Source of the DNA: Albibacillus kandeliae
Lineage (GTDB): Bacteria; Pseudomonadota; Alphaproteobacteria; Rhodobacterales; Rhodobacteraceae
DNA: 64,000 nucleotides
Direction: 5' to 3'
Assembly: GCF_003116585.1 (NCBI RefSeq)
Contig: NZ_QEHM01000001.1
Span: forward strand, 1,051,650 to 1,115,649
Each line of letters begins with the position of its first letter. The first letter of the stretch is position 1. Below are positions 34,765-44,110 of this stretch, in pieces. The notes below the pieces were generated by a model. That model was given only the letters and a program-made list of their open reading frames with translations. It was not told the origin of the DNA and made no database searches. The position numbers were made by a program, and so were the translations under genes.

Positions 34765-36263
34765 GCGTTCAGTGCTTCGGCAATGGCCGGGTCGAGCGCG
34801 GGCTGCTGGTAGGTGTCGAGCATCTGGCGCACCTTGATCGAGGCGAGCGACTGGGTGTCGCGCGCGCCTTCTTCTTCCCATGTCTCGAACGGCTTGTAGT
34901 CCAGCACGTTGGTCCGCCAGAAGGCGGTCTTGAAGTTCTCCTGCGTGTGGGCGCAGCCGAGGTAGTGGCCACCGGGGCCCACTTCGGCGATGGCGCCCAT
35001 CGCCTGATCATCCTCGGTCACGCTGACGCCCTGCGCCAGCTTGTGCAGCACGCCCAGCTGGTCGGCATCCATCACGAATTTCTCGTAGGAGGACACCAGA
35101 CCGCCTTCGAGCCAGCCGCAGGCGTGGAGCATGAAGTTCACCCCGCCCAGCAGCGCGGCGTTCAGCGTATGCGCGCTCTCGTAGGCCGCCTGGGCATCCG
35201 GCAGCTTGGAGCCGCAGAGACCACCGCCCGAACGGAACGGCAGATTCATCCGGCGGGCCAGCTGGCCCGCGCCATAGAGGATCTGGCTGGCCTCGGGCGT
35301 CCCGAAGGTCGGCGCGCCGGAGTTCATGTCGATCGAGGTCACGAAGGCCCCGAAGATGACCGGCGCACCGGCCCGCACCAGTTGGTTGTAGGCGATGCCG
35401 GCCAGCACCTCGGCCAGAACCTGCGTCAGCGTCCCGGCCACCGAGACCGGGGCCATCGCGCCACCCACGATGAAGGGCGACAGGATGCAGGCCTGATTGT
35501 TGCGGGCATAGACTTCCATCGAGCCCATCATCACGTCGTCGAAGGTCATCGGCGAGTTCACGTTGATGAGCGAGGTCATCACCGTGTTCTCCTGCACGAA
35601 GTCCTTGCCGAAGAGAACCTCGCACATCTCGACCGAATCCTGCGCCCGGCTCGGCTCGGTGACGGAGCCCATGAAGGGTTTGTCCGACAGGGTCATGTGC
35701 GCCATCAGCATGTCGAGGTGGCGCTTGTTGACCGGGATGTCTGTGGGTTCGCAAACCGTCCCGCCCGAGTGGTGCAGCCACTTCGACATGTAGCCGAGCT
35801 TCACGAAGTTCCGGAAGTCTTCCATCGTGGCATAGCGGCGGCCACCTGCGGCGTCGCGCACGAAGGGCGGGCCGTAGACCGGGGCGCAGACGAGGGTCTT
35901 GCCGCCGATCACCACCGATTTCTCGGGGTTGCGAGCATGCTGGGTATAGACGGAGGGTGCGGTGGAGCAGAGCTTGCGGGCCAGACCACGCGGAATGCGG
36001 ACGCGCTCGCCCTCGACATCGGCCCCCGCGTCGCGCCACAGCTGCAGCGCGCCCGGGTTGTTCACGAAGTTGACGCCGATCTGCTCCAGCACCGTCTCGG
36101 CGTTGTGCTCGATGATCTCGAGTGCTTCCTCAGTCAGGATCTCGAAGTTCGGGATGTTGCGTTCGATGTACTTCGCGGTCTCGATCACCACGGCCGTGCG
36201 TTCGGCGCGTCGGGCCGCGCCGCCGCCACCCCTTGCCCTGCGCTTCATCTGTGTGTCTGACAT
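34719..36263 (-). CDS. MttB-family corrinoid methyltransferase without pyrrolysine
   Basis: 514-residue member of the trimethylamine methyltransferase (MttB) superfamily, which moves a methyl group from a quaternary or tertiary amine to a corrinoid protein. Recognisable stretches are LEIIEHNAETVLEQIGV near residue 48, SPMTFDDVMMGSMEVYARNNQ (core NSPMTFDDVM) near 240 and GGVNFMLHACGWLEGGL near 390. The frame is complete without any internal amber codon, so it is the non-pyrrolysine type; relatives act on glycine betaine or similar compounds. ATG at 36263 has GGAG upstream. No corrinoid protein or reductive activase is adjacent. Confidence 0.88.
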   Translation of the reverse strand: MSDTQMKRRARGGGGAARRAERTAVVIETAKYIERNIPNFEILTEEALEIIEHNAETVLEQIGVNFVNNPGALQLWRDAGADVEGERVRIPRGLARKLCSTAPSVYTQHARNPEKSVVIGGKTLVCAPVYGPPFVRDAAGGRRYATMEDFRNFVKLGYMSKWLHHSGGTVCEPTDIPVNKRHLDMLMAHMTLSDKPFMGSVTEPSRAQDSVEMCEVLFGKDFVQENTVMTSLINVNSPMTFDDVMMGSMEVYARNNQACILSPFIVGGAMAPVSVAGTLTQVLAEVLAGIAYNQLVRAGAPVIFGAFVTSIDMNSGAPTFGTPEASQILYGAGQLARRMNLPFRSGGGLCGSKLPDAQAAYESAHTLNAALLGGVNFMLHACGWLEGGLVSSYEKFVMDADQLGVLHKLAQGVSVTEDDQAMGAIAEVGPGGHYLGCAHTQENFKTAFWRTNVLDYKPFETWEEEGARDTQSLASIKVRQMLDTYQQPALDPAIAEALNAYVAEKKASMPDAFM

Positions 36264-36472
36264 GGCCGTCGCTCCGAAATGATCAGTCCTTTGGCGTCCT
36301 ATTACCCGATGGCCGCGGGGGCCCGAATGGATTTTGCGTCGCATCCGGGGGAAAAGCGACATGCGCGCGACGGCAAGCGACTCCGCGCCCCTCCCGGACC
36401 GCCTCCGGCCTTAAGGATTCGTTCAACCCTGCCGGTGTAGAGAAGGATCAGACCGACCCCGGAGGGATCCCC

Positions 36473-37267
36473 ATGCACCACCTGTTCCGTTCAGCACTCG
36501 TTGCATCGACGCTCTGCCTTCTCCCCGCGATGGCCCCTGCCGAAACGACCTGCCGTGGCTTCGGCCCCCAGACCCCGCGCGACATCTCTGATGCCACCGG
36601 CTACAACCCGCGCCTGTTCGGCCCGGCCCCTGCGCCGGAACGGCTGAACCTCTGCAACATCCACACCCACACCAATGCCGAGCACAAGGGCCCCGGCTTC
36701 TCGGTCTCCGCCGGTGACGGCGAACACGGCGGCTGGCGATGCGCGGGCTCCGACGCGCTGACGCCCGCCGAGCTCGAGGATCCGACCAACGGGCACGGTG
36801 CGTTTCACGGCGTCAAACCCGGCGACACGATCGAGGTGCACTGGGTCTACACCTCTTGCGACGTGACGCCCGGGCCGGGGCTGGGCTCGTGCCTGTCCTC
36901 GGCCTGCGCCAACCCGCAACTGCGGGTGGAGGCGCAGGTGTTCCTGCTGGTCAACGACCCGACCGCGACTGATTTCTCCGAGTTCACCTATGCCGGGTTG
37001 CAACCCACCGGGGTGCACCAGCCCCGCTCCCTGCCTGCCGGAACCGGAACGCCAGTGGTCTTTGCCGGGTCCACGACCGGCCCCAGCTATACCGAGTCCA
37101 CATGTTCACCCATGCAGGTCACGTGGAGCGTCCGGCCAAGCTGCGCGCGTATGGACATCTCCTCGCTCCACGCATGGGCCGAGAACGGCAACGTCTTCGA
37201 GGAAGACCACAGCCACGGCGTCCGCCAACTCGTGACCGCGCCGGAACTGCTCTCGCCGATCAACTAA
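36473..37267 (+). CDS. Secreted delta-class carbonic anhydrase
   Basis: 264-residue exported protein. The signal peptide ends at APA (residue 23). The mature part carries NLCNIHTHTNAEHKG with candidate zinc ligands H64, H66 and H71, then GDTIEVHWVYTSCDVTPGPGLGSC, given by its ends GDTIEVHW and PGPGLGSC, VFAGSTTGPSY near residue 200 and NVFEEDHSHGVR near 240. This pattern matches the bacterial delta-class carbonic anhydrases, which hydrate CO2 to bicarbonate. Several cysteine pairs fit a periplasmic or secreted enzyme. ATG at 36473 follows GGAGGGATCCCC. It stands alone before guaA. Confidence 0.85.
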   Translation: MHHLFRSALVASTLCLLPAMAPAETTCRGFGPQTPRDISDATGYNPRLFGPAPAPERLNLCNIHTHTNAEHKGPGFSVSAGDGEHGGWRCAGSDALTPAELEDPTNGHGAFHGVKPGDTIEVHWVYTSCDVTPGPGLGSCLSSACANPQLRVEAQVFLLVNDPTATDFSEFTYAGLQPTGVHQPRSLPAGTGTPVVFAGSTTGPSYTESTCSPMQVTWSVRPSCARMDISSLHAWAENGNVFEEDHSHGVRQLVTAPELLSPIN

Positions 37268-37414
37268 CCAAGGCGGCGCTCCGGCGACATCGGCGTTCCA
37301 TGACTGCCCTCACGAGGGCGCGATTACCCGGGCCCACGGGCAGAGCGGGCACTTGACGTGCGCCCGGTTTCAAGAGGACTTGCGCAGAATGCTGTGACGC
37401 CCTAGGAGGCGGAC

Positions 37415-38992
37415 ATGGATCAGACACAGCACGACCGGCTCCTCATTATCGACTTCGGCAGCCAGGTGACGCAGCTCATCGCGCGGCGCCTGCGAGAGCT
37501 GAATGTCTATTGCGAAATCCACCCCTACCAGAACGTCACCGACGCCTTCCTCGCGGAATTCGCGCCCAAGGCCGTGATCTTCTCGGGCGGGCCCGACAGC
37601 GTGACCCGCGAGGGCAGCCCGCGCCCGCCGCAGACCGTCTACGACATGGGCGTGCCGATCCTCGGCATCTGCTATGGCCAGCAGGTCATGATGCAGGACC
37701 TGGGCGGCCGCGTCGAAGGCGGCAAGATCTCGGGCGGTGGCGGCACCGCCGAGTTCGGCCGCGCCTATGTCACCCCCTCGGACGAACGGATCGACCTGCT
37801 GGCCGGGTGGTTCCTTGAAGGCCGCGAACAGGTCTGGATGAGCCACGGCGATCACGTCGCCGCGCTGGCCCCGGGCTTCGAGGTCTATGGCACCTCGCCG
37901 AACGCGCCCTATGCCATCACCGCAGATGTCAGCCGCAACTTCTTTGCCGTCCAGTTCCACCCCGAGGTGCACCACACCCCGAACGGTGCGACGGTCTACG
38001 AGAACTTCATCAAGCTCGCCGGGTTCAAGGGCGACTGGACGATGGCCGCCTACCGCGAAGAGATGATCGAGAAGATCCGCACGCAGGTGGGCGACGCCAA
38101 GGTGATCTGCGCCCTCTCCGGCGGCGTCGACAGCTCGGTCGCCGCCGCGCTGATCCACGAGGCCATCGGCGAGAACCTGACCTGTGTCTTTGTCGACCAC
38201 GGCCTGCTGCGCCTGAACGAGGCCGAGGAAGTCGTGGGCATGTTCCGCGACCACATGAACCTGCGGGTGATCCACGCGCAGGAACAGGACCTGTTCCTCG
38301 GCGAGCTCGAAGGCGTTTCGGACCCCGAGACCAAGCGCAAGATCATCGGCAAGCTGTTCATCGACGTGTTCCAGAAATACGCCGACCAGATCGACGGCGC
38401 GCAATTCCTCGCGCAGGGCACGCTCTATCCCGATGTCATTGAATCGGTAAGCTTTTCAGGCGGTCCCTCGGTCACCATCAAAAGCCACCACAACGTCGGC
38501 GGCCTGCCCGAGAAGATGGGCCTCAAGCTGGTCGAACCACTCCGCGAACTGTTCAAGGACGAAGTCCGCGCGCTGGGTCACGAACTCGGCCTGCCGGCCT
38601 CCTTCATCGGCCGCCACCCCTTCCCGGGGCCGGGCCTCGCCATCCGCTGCCCCGGCGAGATCACCCGCGAAAAGCTCGAGATCCTGCGCAAGGCCGATGC
38701 CGTCTACATCGACCAGATCCGCAAGCACGGTCTTTATGACGAGATCTGGCAGGCCTTCGTGGCGATCCTCCCGGTCCGTACCGTGGGCGTCATGGGCGAC
38801 GGTCGCACCTACGACTATGCCTGCGCCCTGCGCGCGGTGACCTCGGTCGACGGGATGACGGCGGACTACTACCCGTTCAGCCACGAATTCCTCGGCGAGA
38901 CCGCAACGCGGATCATCAACGAGGTGCAGGGCATCAACCGCTGCACCTACGACATCACCTCCAAGCCCCCGGGCACCATCGAGTGGGAATGA
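37415..38992 (+). CDS. guaA: GMP synthase (glutamine-hydrolysing)
   Basis: 525-residue enzyme converting XMP to GMP. The class I glutamine amidotransferase part (residues 1-205) has the nucleophile in GICYGQQ and the His-Glu of QFHPEVHHT. The ATP pyrophosphatase P-loop SGGVDSS is near residue 232. The C-terminal dimerisation domain ends with [18 protein letters not shown]. Length and ending are canonical. AGGAGG lies before ATG at 37415. It is followed by rpiB in the same direction after a hairpin. Confidence 0.98.
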   Translation: MDQTQHDRLLIIDFGSQVTQLIARRLRELNVYCEIHPYQNVTDAFLAEFAPKAVIFSGGPDSVTREGSPRPPQTVYDMGVPILGICYGQQVMMQDLGGRVEGGKISGGGGTAEFGRAYVTPSDERIDLLAGWFLEGREQVWMSHGDHVAALAPGFEVYGTSPNAPYAITADVSRNFFAVQFHPEVHHTPNGATVYENFIKLAGFKGDWTMAAYREEMIEKIRTQVGDAKVICALSGGVDSSVAAALIHEAIGENLTCVFVDHGLLRLNEAEEVVGMFRDHMNLRVIHAQEQDLFLGELEGVSDPETKRKIIGKLFIDVFQKYADQIDGAQFLAQGTLYPDVIESVSFSGGPSVTIKSHHNVGGLPEKMGLKLVEPLRELFKDEVRALGHELGLPASFIGRHPFPGPGLAIRCPGEITREKLEILRKADAVYIDQIRKHGLYDEIWQAFVAILPVRTVGVMGDGRTYDYACALRAVTSVDGMTADYYPFSHEFLGETATRIINEVQGINRCTYDITSKPPGTIEWE

Positions 38993-39011
38993 GGGCGCGG
39001 CGCACGCGCCC
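38993..39011 (+). terminator. Hairpin after guaA
   Basis: Stem GGGCGCG / CGCGCCC with a five-base loop, starting at the guaA stop. There is no T-run; it may terminate weakly or only separate guaA and rpiB expression. Confidence 0.45.
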
Positions 39012-39047
39012 CTGCCCGCCCCATCCGAACAGCGGAACCACACAGTC

Positions 39048-39497
39048 ATGACAGACAGCAAGCGTATCGTCCTCTCCAGCGACCACGCGGCCATCGACCT
39101 GCGTCAGGCCGTTGCAAGGCACATCGCCGAGCAGGGCTGGGAGGTCGTCGACATCGGTCCGACCACCCCCGAGAGCACCCACTACCCCAAACATGGCGAA
39201 GCCGCCGCGCGGCGCGTGGCCTCCGGTGACTGCGCGCTCGGCATCATCCTCTGCGGCACGGGCCAGGGCATCATGATGGCCGCCAACAAGGTCAAGGGCA
39301 TCCGCTGCGGCGTCTGCTCCGACGCCTTCTCGGCCCGGATGATCCGCCAGCACAACGATGCCAACATGCTGTCGATCGGCGCGCGCGTCGTAGGCGAAGG
39401 GCTTGCTCTCGACATCGTCGACGCGTTCCTGTCGGCAACCTTCGAAGGCGGCCGTCACGGCACCCGCGTCGACATGATCACCGAGATCGAGGGCTGA
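39048..39497 (+). CDS. rpiB: Ribose 5-phosphate isomerase B
   Basis: 149-residue RpiB/LacAB-fold isomerase interconverting ribose 5-phosphate and ribulose 5-phosphate. The catalytic cysteine is in IILCGTGQGIMMAANKVKGIR (core LCGTGQG) near residue 66. SSDHAAIDLR near residue 10 and HNDANMLSIGAR near residue 104 bind the substrate. The signature matches RpiB rather than the allose or galactose 6-phosphate isomerases, though these are hard to separate by eye. Its stop is inside a small hairpin shared with the convergent TRAP permease. Confidence 0.93.
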   Translation: MTDSKRIVLSSDHAAIDLRQAVARHIAEQGWEVVDIGPTTPESTHYPKHGEAAARRVASGDCALGIILCGTGQGIMMAANKVKGIRCGVCSDAFSARMIRQHNDANMLSIGARVVGEGLALDIVDAFLSATFEGGRHGTRVDMITEIEG

Positions 39498-39506
39498 TCG
39501 GCCCTC
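39489..39506. terminator. Small hairpin across two converging stop codons
   Basis: GAGGGC - TGATCG - GCCCTC; the loop contains the rpiB stop and the right arm reaches the TRAP permease stop. Short (6 bp) and without T-run, but placed where a shared terminator would be. Confidence 0.45.
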
Positions 39507-41298
39507 AGATCGCCGCCCAGGCAAAGACACAGACCAGCCCCGCCGCAACCAGCGCCACGCGCATTGGCAGGGCCCGTCGCCCGATCAGCCCGTAGGAAAT
39601 CAGCGCGAGACCCAGCCCGATCCGGGCGAAGGCAAACAGCGCCATGCCCGGGTTCACCGCCAGGTTCAGAACGTTGGGGTTCGCCACCATCCCCAGCGGG
39701 ATGATGTAAAGCCCGATGCCAAGCGACATCGCGGTCCCGGCGACCTTCAGCCAGTTCTCCCCGATCATCCCCGCCGCGATGAAGACCGCGCCGCAGACCG
39801 GCGGCGTGATGGTCGAGAGCAGCGCGAACCAGAAGACAAAAAGATGCGCCTGTAGCGGCGCAAGCCCAAGCTGGGTCAGCGCCGGACCGGCGACCGAGAC
39901 ACAGATCACGTAGGCGGCGGTGGTCGGCACCTCCATGCCCAGCAGCAGACAGGCCAGCGCCGTCAGCAGCAGCGTCGGCCAGATCGTCCCGCCCGAGCCC
40001 GAGAGCAGCAGCGAGGTGATCTTGACCCCCAGCCCGGTGATGCCCAGCACGCCGATGATGATCGAGGCGCAGAGGATGATCGCGGCAATCATCGAGACCT
40101 GCCGCGCCGCGCTCAGCAGCGCAGAGGCAAAGCGGCTGGCCGCCTGCCCGAGGTTCACCTGCAGACTGGCATCCACGAAAAGCAGAAGCGCCCCGGCGAG
40201 GATGGCGAGGCAGGCCGCGTACTGCGGCGTGTAGCCGATCCCGAACATGGCGATCATCAGGACCGAGAAGGGCACGAGGAAGAACATTGAGGTCACGATG
40301 ACATCGCGCCGCGCGGGCCTGTCCTCGTCGCGGATGCCGCGCAGTTCAAAGCGGGTGGCATAGGCGTCGATCCCGATCCACACCGCCCAGAAATACAGGA
40401 TCGCGGGCAGCAGCGCGGCCGCCATGATCTGGGTATAGGGCGTGCCGGTCAGCTCGACCATGACGAAGGCCCCGGCCCCCATCAGCGGTGGCATGATCTG
40501 CCCGCCTGAGGAGGCCACGGCCTCGACCCCGGCCGCCAGCCGCTTGGGATAGCCCAGCCGCGTCATCGCGGGCAGGGTCACGGCGCCGGTCGAAGCCACG
40601 TTGGCGCTGGCAGAGCCAGAGATGGAGCCGAAGAGCGCCGAGGACAGGACCGAGACCTTGGCCGCGCCCCCGGTCAGGCGACCGGCCGCGGCGGCCGCCA
40701 CGTTCATGAACCCCTGCCCGGCCTCGCCCGCGTTCAGCACCGCACCGAAGATCACGAAGATGGCGACAACCCCGACCGAGACGGCGGTCAGCGACCCCCA
40801 GAGCCCGCCCTCGGCAATGGTCAGGGTGCCGAGGAACGAGGCCAGCGGCGTTCCCGCATGGCCGAACTCGCCCGGGATGTATTGCCCGAAGAGCCCATAG
40901 GCCAGCGCGGCCAGCGCCACCATGGGTAGCGGCCATCCAATCGCGCGCCGGGCCGCCTCGACCACGCAGAGCAGCAGGACGATGGCCACCCCGATCTGGA
41001 AATCGCTCTCGAGAAACCCGTACTGGTCGCCCAGCATGTCATGGTTCAGCGCGATCCAAAGCGCCGCGCCGACGCCCAGAACTGTCAGGACAGCGCCGCT
41101 GATCAGGGCCCAGCGGCTGCGGGCGCCAAACAGGAAGATCCAGGGCAGGATCACCGCCATATGCAGCGGACGGCTGACAAGGTTCGGCACCAGACCCCAG
41201 AAGATCAGGCCAAGGTGATAGACCACCAGCAGCGCGGCCAGCGCGATCCAGATACCCTGCCCCAGCCGTCCGCGCGGCAAATCCTGTTCCGGCCCCAT
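39505..41298 (-). CDS. TAXI-type TRAP transporter fused permease (DctQM)
   Basis: 597-residue inner-membrane permease of a TRAP importer in which the small (DctQ, about residues 1-150) and large (DctM) subunits are fused. Sixteen or so membrane helices are visible. DctM signatures include LFGSISGSASANVASTG near residue 230 and GGQIMPPLMGAGAFVM near residue 270, with a second half-repeat GMEVPTTAAYVICVS. It is driven by an ion gradient and takes ligand from the TAXI binding protein encoded upstream. ATG at 41298 is used; a TTG 12 codons earlier falls inside the intercistronic hairpin. Substrate unknown, typically a carboxylate. Confidence 0.92.
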   Translation of the reverse strand: MGPEQDLPRGRLGQGIWIALAALLVVYHLGLIFWGLVPNLVSRPLHMAVILPWIFLFGARSRWALISGAVLTVLGVGAALWIALNHDMLGDQYGFLESDFQIGVAIVLLLCVVEAARRAIGWPLPMVALAALAYGLFGQYIPGEFGHAGTPLASFLGTLTIAEGGLWGSLTAVSVGVVAIFVIFGAVLNAGEAGQGFMNVAAAAAGRLTGGAAKVSVLSSALFGSISGSASANVASTGAVTLPAMTRLGYPKRLAAGVEAVASSGGQIMPPLMGAGAFVMVELTGTPYTQIMAAALLPAILYFWAVWIGIDAYATRFELRGIRDEDRPARRDVIVTSMFFLVPFSVLMIAMFGIGYTPQYAACLAILAGALLLFVDASLQVNLGQAASRFASALLSAARQVSMIAAIILCASIIIGVLGITGLGVKITSLLLSGSGGTIWPTLLLTALACLLLGMEVPTTAAYVICVSVAGPALTQLGLAPLQAHLFVFWFALLSTITPPVCGAVFIAAGMIGENWLKVAGTAMSLGIGLYIIPLGMVANPNVLNLAVNPGMALFAFARIGLGLALISYGLIGRRALPMRVALVAAGLVCVFAWAAI

Positions 41299-41323
41299 GC
41301 CCTGCCTTTCCTTCCAATCGAAT

Positions 41324-41346
41324 AGGCCGGGCAAACTGCCCGGCCT
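41324..41346 (-). other. Intercistronic stem-loop between TRAP binding protein and permease
   Basis: Perfect 10-bp stem AGGCCGGGCA / TGCCCGGCCT with a three-base loop, in the 73-bp gap between the binding-protein stop and the permease start. Such hairpins protect the upstream mRNA and lower permease expression in many binding-protein operons. Confidence 0.65.
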
Positions 41347-41371
41347 CGGTCTTTCTCGGTTTCCCGCTGAC

Positions 41372-42328
41372 TTACTTCTGCGCGTCGGTCAGCGCAAACC
41401 CGGCTTCCTCGTAGTAACGCAGGGCGCCCGGGTGCAGCTTGCCGGTGATGTTCTCCATCAGCGCCGTGTCGACGCCTTTCCACCACGCGGCGGTTTCGCC
41501 CATCCGCGCCTTTTCCTCCCAGAAGGTCTTGGTCAGCGCATAGGCGGTGTCGTCGTCCATCTTGGTGGTCGTGTAGGCCACGACGGGCAGCGAGGTGGTG
41601 ACAAGGTCGCTGTCCTGCCCGGCATAGGTCCCGGCGGGGATCACGAGCCGCGCGCGCTTGGTCTCGGCGACCTGCTCGTCCGTCATCGACAGCAGCGTCA
41701 CGTCCATCGACGCCGCCGCCTCGACCACGTTCGGCGCGGGCCAGCTGCCAGCGGTCACGAACCCGTCGATCTGGCCGTTCTTCATGGCCGGAACCGCGTT
41801 CGAGAGCTCGACATCGGCGATCTTGACCTTGTCGGTCAGGCCGAACAGGCCGAGGTACTTTTCACCCTCGGAGGCACCGAAGCTGCCCTTGCCCAGCAGG
41901 ATGGTCTTGCCGTCCAGCCCCGCAAAATCGGTAACGCCGCTGTCCTTGCTCATGACGAAGTGCATGGTCAGCGAAGGCAGCGGGAACAGCGCGCGGATCT
42001 CGTCAAAGGCCGGGCTGCCCTTGCCCTCGAAGGGACCAGCCGCCTTCTGCGCGGCACTCACCAGCGCGGGCGGCGTGGTAAAGACATAGTCGCCGCCACG
42101 GGCACGAACTTCCATGACGTTCTGCTGGCTGCCCTGGCTCTCCTCGACGGTCACGCTGATGTCGCCGTTGGTGCCCGCCTTCATCGCCTCGGCGATCTCG
42201 ACGCTCATCTGGTAGTAGGACGAGCCGGACTTGGCCGCCTTAAGGGTCACGCGGGTTTCGGCCTGTGCCGGAAAGGCGGCAATGGCAAGCAATCCGGCCG
42301 CCAGCGCGGCCTTGTTCAGTAGCTTCAT
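41372..42328 (-). CDS. TAXI-family TRAP solute-binding protein
   Basis: 318-residue periplasmic receptor of the TRAP importer. A Sec signal (KLLNKAALAAGLLAIAAFPAQA, cleaved after AQA near residue 23) precedes the TAXI fold: AAKSGSSYYQMSVEIAEAM near residue 32 (core SGSSYYQM), QGSQQNVMEVRARGGDYVF near 65 and KTILLGKGSFGASE near 140. ATG at 42328 has GGAGGAG nine bases upstream. It is first in the operon, before the fused permease. Ligands of TAXI proteins include glutamate and other carboxylates; no ligand is assigned here. Confidence 0.92.
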   Translation of the reverse strand: MKLLNKAALAAGLLAIAAFPAQAETRVTLKAAKSGSSYYQMSVEIAEAMKAGTNGDISVTVEESQGSQQNVMEVRARGGDYVFTTPPALVSAAQKAAGPFEGKGSPAFDEIRALFPLPSLTMHFVMSKDSGVTDFAGLDGKTILLGKGSFGASEGEKYLGLFGLTDKVKIADVELSNAVPAMKNGQIDGFVTAGSWPAPNVVEAAASMDVTLLSMTDEQVAETKRARLVIPAGTYAGQDSDLVTTSLPVVAYTTTKMDDDTAYALTKTFWEEKARMGETAAWWKGVDTALMENITGKLHPGALRYYEEAGFALTDAQK

Positions 42329-42725
42329 GGGTAGGGCTCCTCCAGATGGTTGGCAGAGACTAAAACACCCGGTCGGAGGTGGGGTCAAGCAGCCCGGGGC
42401 CCCCAAGTCCGCGCGAGCCATGCGGAAAAAGGCGACACCGTGCATGGCTTTCGCGGCAGTGCCGAGAGCTGGCCGCGCCTGCAGGATCGGATAGCGATTG
42501 CAGGCGAGAGACCACACAACCACCGGGGCACACGAGACGCCGATTTGGACGCGCCCGCAGGCGACGGCGACCACGGGTCATGCGCTCCGAAACTGGCCAG
42601 ATGCACGGCCTCCTCGCGCCCGGGATGCGGCCCTTCCGCCGATTGCCAAACCTTTCTCCGCCCCGCTGTTGCAGTGGCCTCCCCAGCCTCCTATATCTCG
42701 CCAAGCACCAGCTGGATCGACGATC
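42329..42725. promoter_or_regulatory. 397-bp divergent intergenic region
   Basis: No gene found. Near its right end TTGCAG (42669-42674) and TATATC (42692-42697) are spaced by 17 bp and may be the promoter of the ExoD-like gene, with transcription starting about 20 bases before its GTG. The left part must carry the promoter of the TRAP operon, but I see no convincing box. Confidence 0.4.
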
Positions 42726-43337
42726 GTGTACCTCAAGCATCGAAAGCGCCGTTCACTTTCGTTTACCCTGCTGAAAGCCGTCCGGCCTCGCAGCACGTCG
42801 CCCGGCATCCTGATCAACGACCTTCTGCGCGATCTCGGCGAAAAGTCGTTCGGCTGGGCCATGCTGCTGTTTTCCCTGATCAATCTGCTGCCGCTTCCAC
42901 CGGGCACGACGCTGCTCACCGCGCTGCCCCTGATGCTGATCGCCGGTCAGATGGCGCTCGGCTTCGAGCAGCTGCAACTGCCCAAGATGATCGGCCGGCG
43001 CGAGGTCCAGCGCGAGTCGCTGCGGCGCGTGGTTCACAAGATGCGGCCGATCTCGCGCCGGATCGAACGGATCATCCGGCCCCGCATGCCCTGGGTCTTC
43101 TATCCGCGCAACGAGCGGCTGATCGGCCTCTGGCTCCTGCTTGTCGCATTCGCGCTGTTCCTTCCCCTGCCGCTCAGCGGCTGGTTTCCCGCCATCTCGC
43201 TGCTCGTCAGTGGCTTCGGATTGATCGAACGCGACGGACTTGTGCTCGTTATCGGTGCAATCATGGGCGCGGCCTCGATCCTGATCACCCTTCTTGTCGC
43301 GACCACACTTGCCATCGGTGCCGAGGCGGTCATCTAG
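42726..43337 (+). CDS. ExoD-like exopolysaccharide synthesis membrane protein
   Basis: 203-residue inner-membrane protein of the ExoD family, named for exopolysaccharide effects in rhizobia; its biochemical role is unknown. Conserved parts are LRDLGEKSFGWAMLLFSLINLLPLPPGT (core SFGWAMLLFSLINLLPLPPG) near residue 38, LPLMLIAGQMALGF near 68 and LPLSGWFPAISLLVSGFGLIERDG near 150 (core GWFPAISLLVSGFGL). The start is uncertain: GTG at 42726 lies just after a possible promoter but lacks a clear ribosome site, and no ATG is available in frame near the domain start. Confidence 0.75.
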   Translation: MYLKHRKRRSLSFTLLKAVRPRSTSPGILINDLLRDLGEKSFGWAMLLFSLINLLPLPPGTTLLTALPLMLIAGQMALGFEQLQLPKMIGRREVQRESLRRVVHKMRPISRRIERIIRPRMPWVFYPRNERLIGLWLLLVAFALFLPLPLSGWFPAISLLVSGFGLIERDGLVLVIGAIMGAASILITLLVATTLAIGAEAVI

Positions 43338-43365
43338 TCACAGGCACATCTCGGAGCCACCAGGC

Positions 43366-43830
43366 ATGTCCATTTTCCAAACCCTTCCCGGTCGCAGCGT
43401 CCTGCCGGGCCTTCTCACCGTTCTCGCCCTCCTCCCGGCAGGAGCCTCGGCACAGGACCTCGACGACCGTCGCGAGATCAAGTCGCTCGGGCTCTGCCGC
43501 GGCTGCAACCTGGAAAACACCGATCTGTCGCGCAAGCGCCTGATGGGAATCGACTTTCGCGATGCCAACCTGCGCGAGGTCGACTTCCAGAACAGCAACC
43601 TCATGATCGCCATGTTCCAGGATACGACGATCGAGGCCGTCCGCTTCGACAACGCCGACTTGAAGGGCGCAAAGTTCGACGACGCGGTGCTGACCCGCGT
43701 CTCGTTCAACGGCGCCAACCTGACCGGTGCCACCTTCGACGGCGCCCAGTTCAGCGATGTGGACCTCACCGGCGCCACGCTCTGCAACACCCAGTTGCCG
43801 AACGACCAGACCGACAACTCGGGCTGCTGA
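43366..43830 (+). CDS. Exported pentapeptide-repeat protein
   Basis: 154-residue protein with a Sec signal peptide (cleavage after GASAQ, residue 30) and then a run of A(D/N)LXX repeats: NLENTDLSRKRLMGIDFRDANL, given by NLENTDL and DFRDANL, then NADLKGAKFDDAVL, NGANLTGATFDGAQF and DLTGATL. These form a right-handed quadrilateral beta-helix. The opening LGLCRGCNLENTDL with two cysteines and a final Cys suggest disulfides outside the cytoplasm. Function unknown. It is 28 bp after the ExoD-like gene. Confidence 0.85.
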   Translation: MSIFQTLPGRSVLPGLLTVLALLPAGASAQDLDDRREIKSLGLCRGCNLENTDLSRKRLMGIDFRDANLREVDFQNSNLMIAMFQDTTIEAVRFDNADLKGAKFDDAVLTRVSFNGANLTGATFDGAQFSDVDLTGATLCNTQLPNDQTDNSGC

Positions 43831-44110
43831 GGCCCGAGGGCCGGTCCCTCGCATATTCCCGACCATGACCTTCCGCGCGCCCCGGGCGACGCGCGGATTG
43901 ACATTCGCAACGGTTGTGTTGACGATGTCATTGCTACCTATACGTTTTTCCTTAGCCATTTATCGCGCTCCGAATGTTTCCAGGATCGAAGTCCCCGCCG
44001 GGTCACGCCCGGCCCAGCCAGCCCGCTCCGCTTTCAGGACGCGACTCTTCTTTCTGCCCTCGCCGTACCGGTCCCCGGCGCATCCCGGTGCGTTCGAGGA
44101 GATCAGACAC
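43831..44110 (+). other. 280-bp intergenic region before the amidohydrolase gene
   Basis: No gene recognised. It includes TTGACA near 43899 and further AT-rich bases up to 43975 that could hold the promoter of the following amidohydrolase-lipoprotein pair, but no clear -10 at the right spacing was found. Confidence 0.3.

Noticed and set aside
34719..36263. Pyrrolysine in the MttB-like protein
   Set aside because: The reading frame is complete (514 codons) with no internal TAG, so no amber read-through is needed; it is the non-pyrrolysine subfamily.
41299..41334. Upstream TTG start for the TRAP permease
   Set aside because: It lies inside the intercistronic hairpin and has no ribosome site; ATG at 41298 has a purine-rich stretch upstream.
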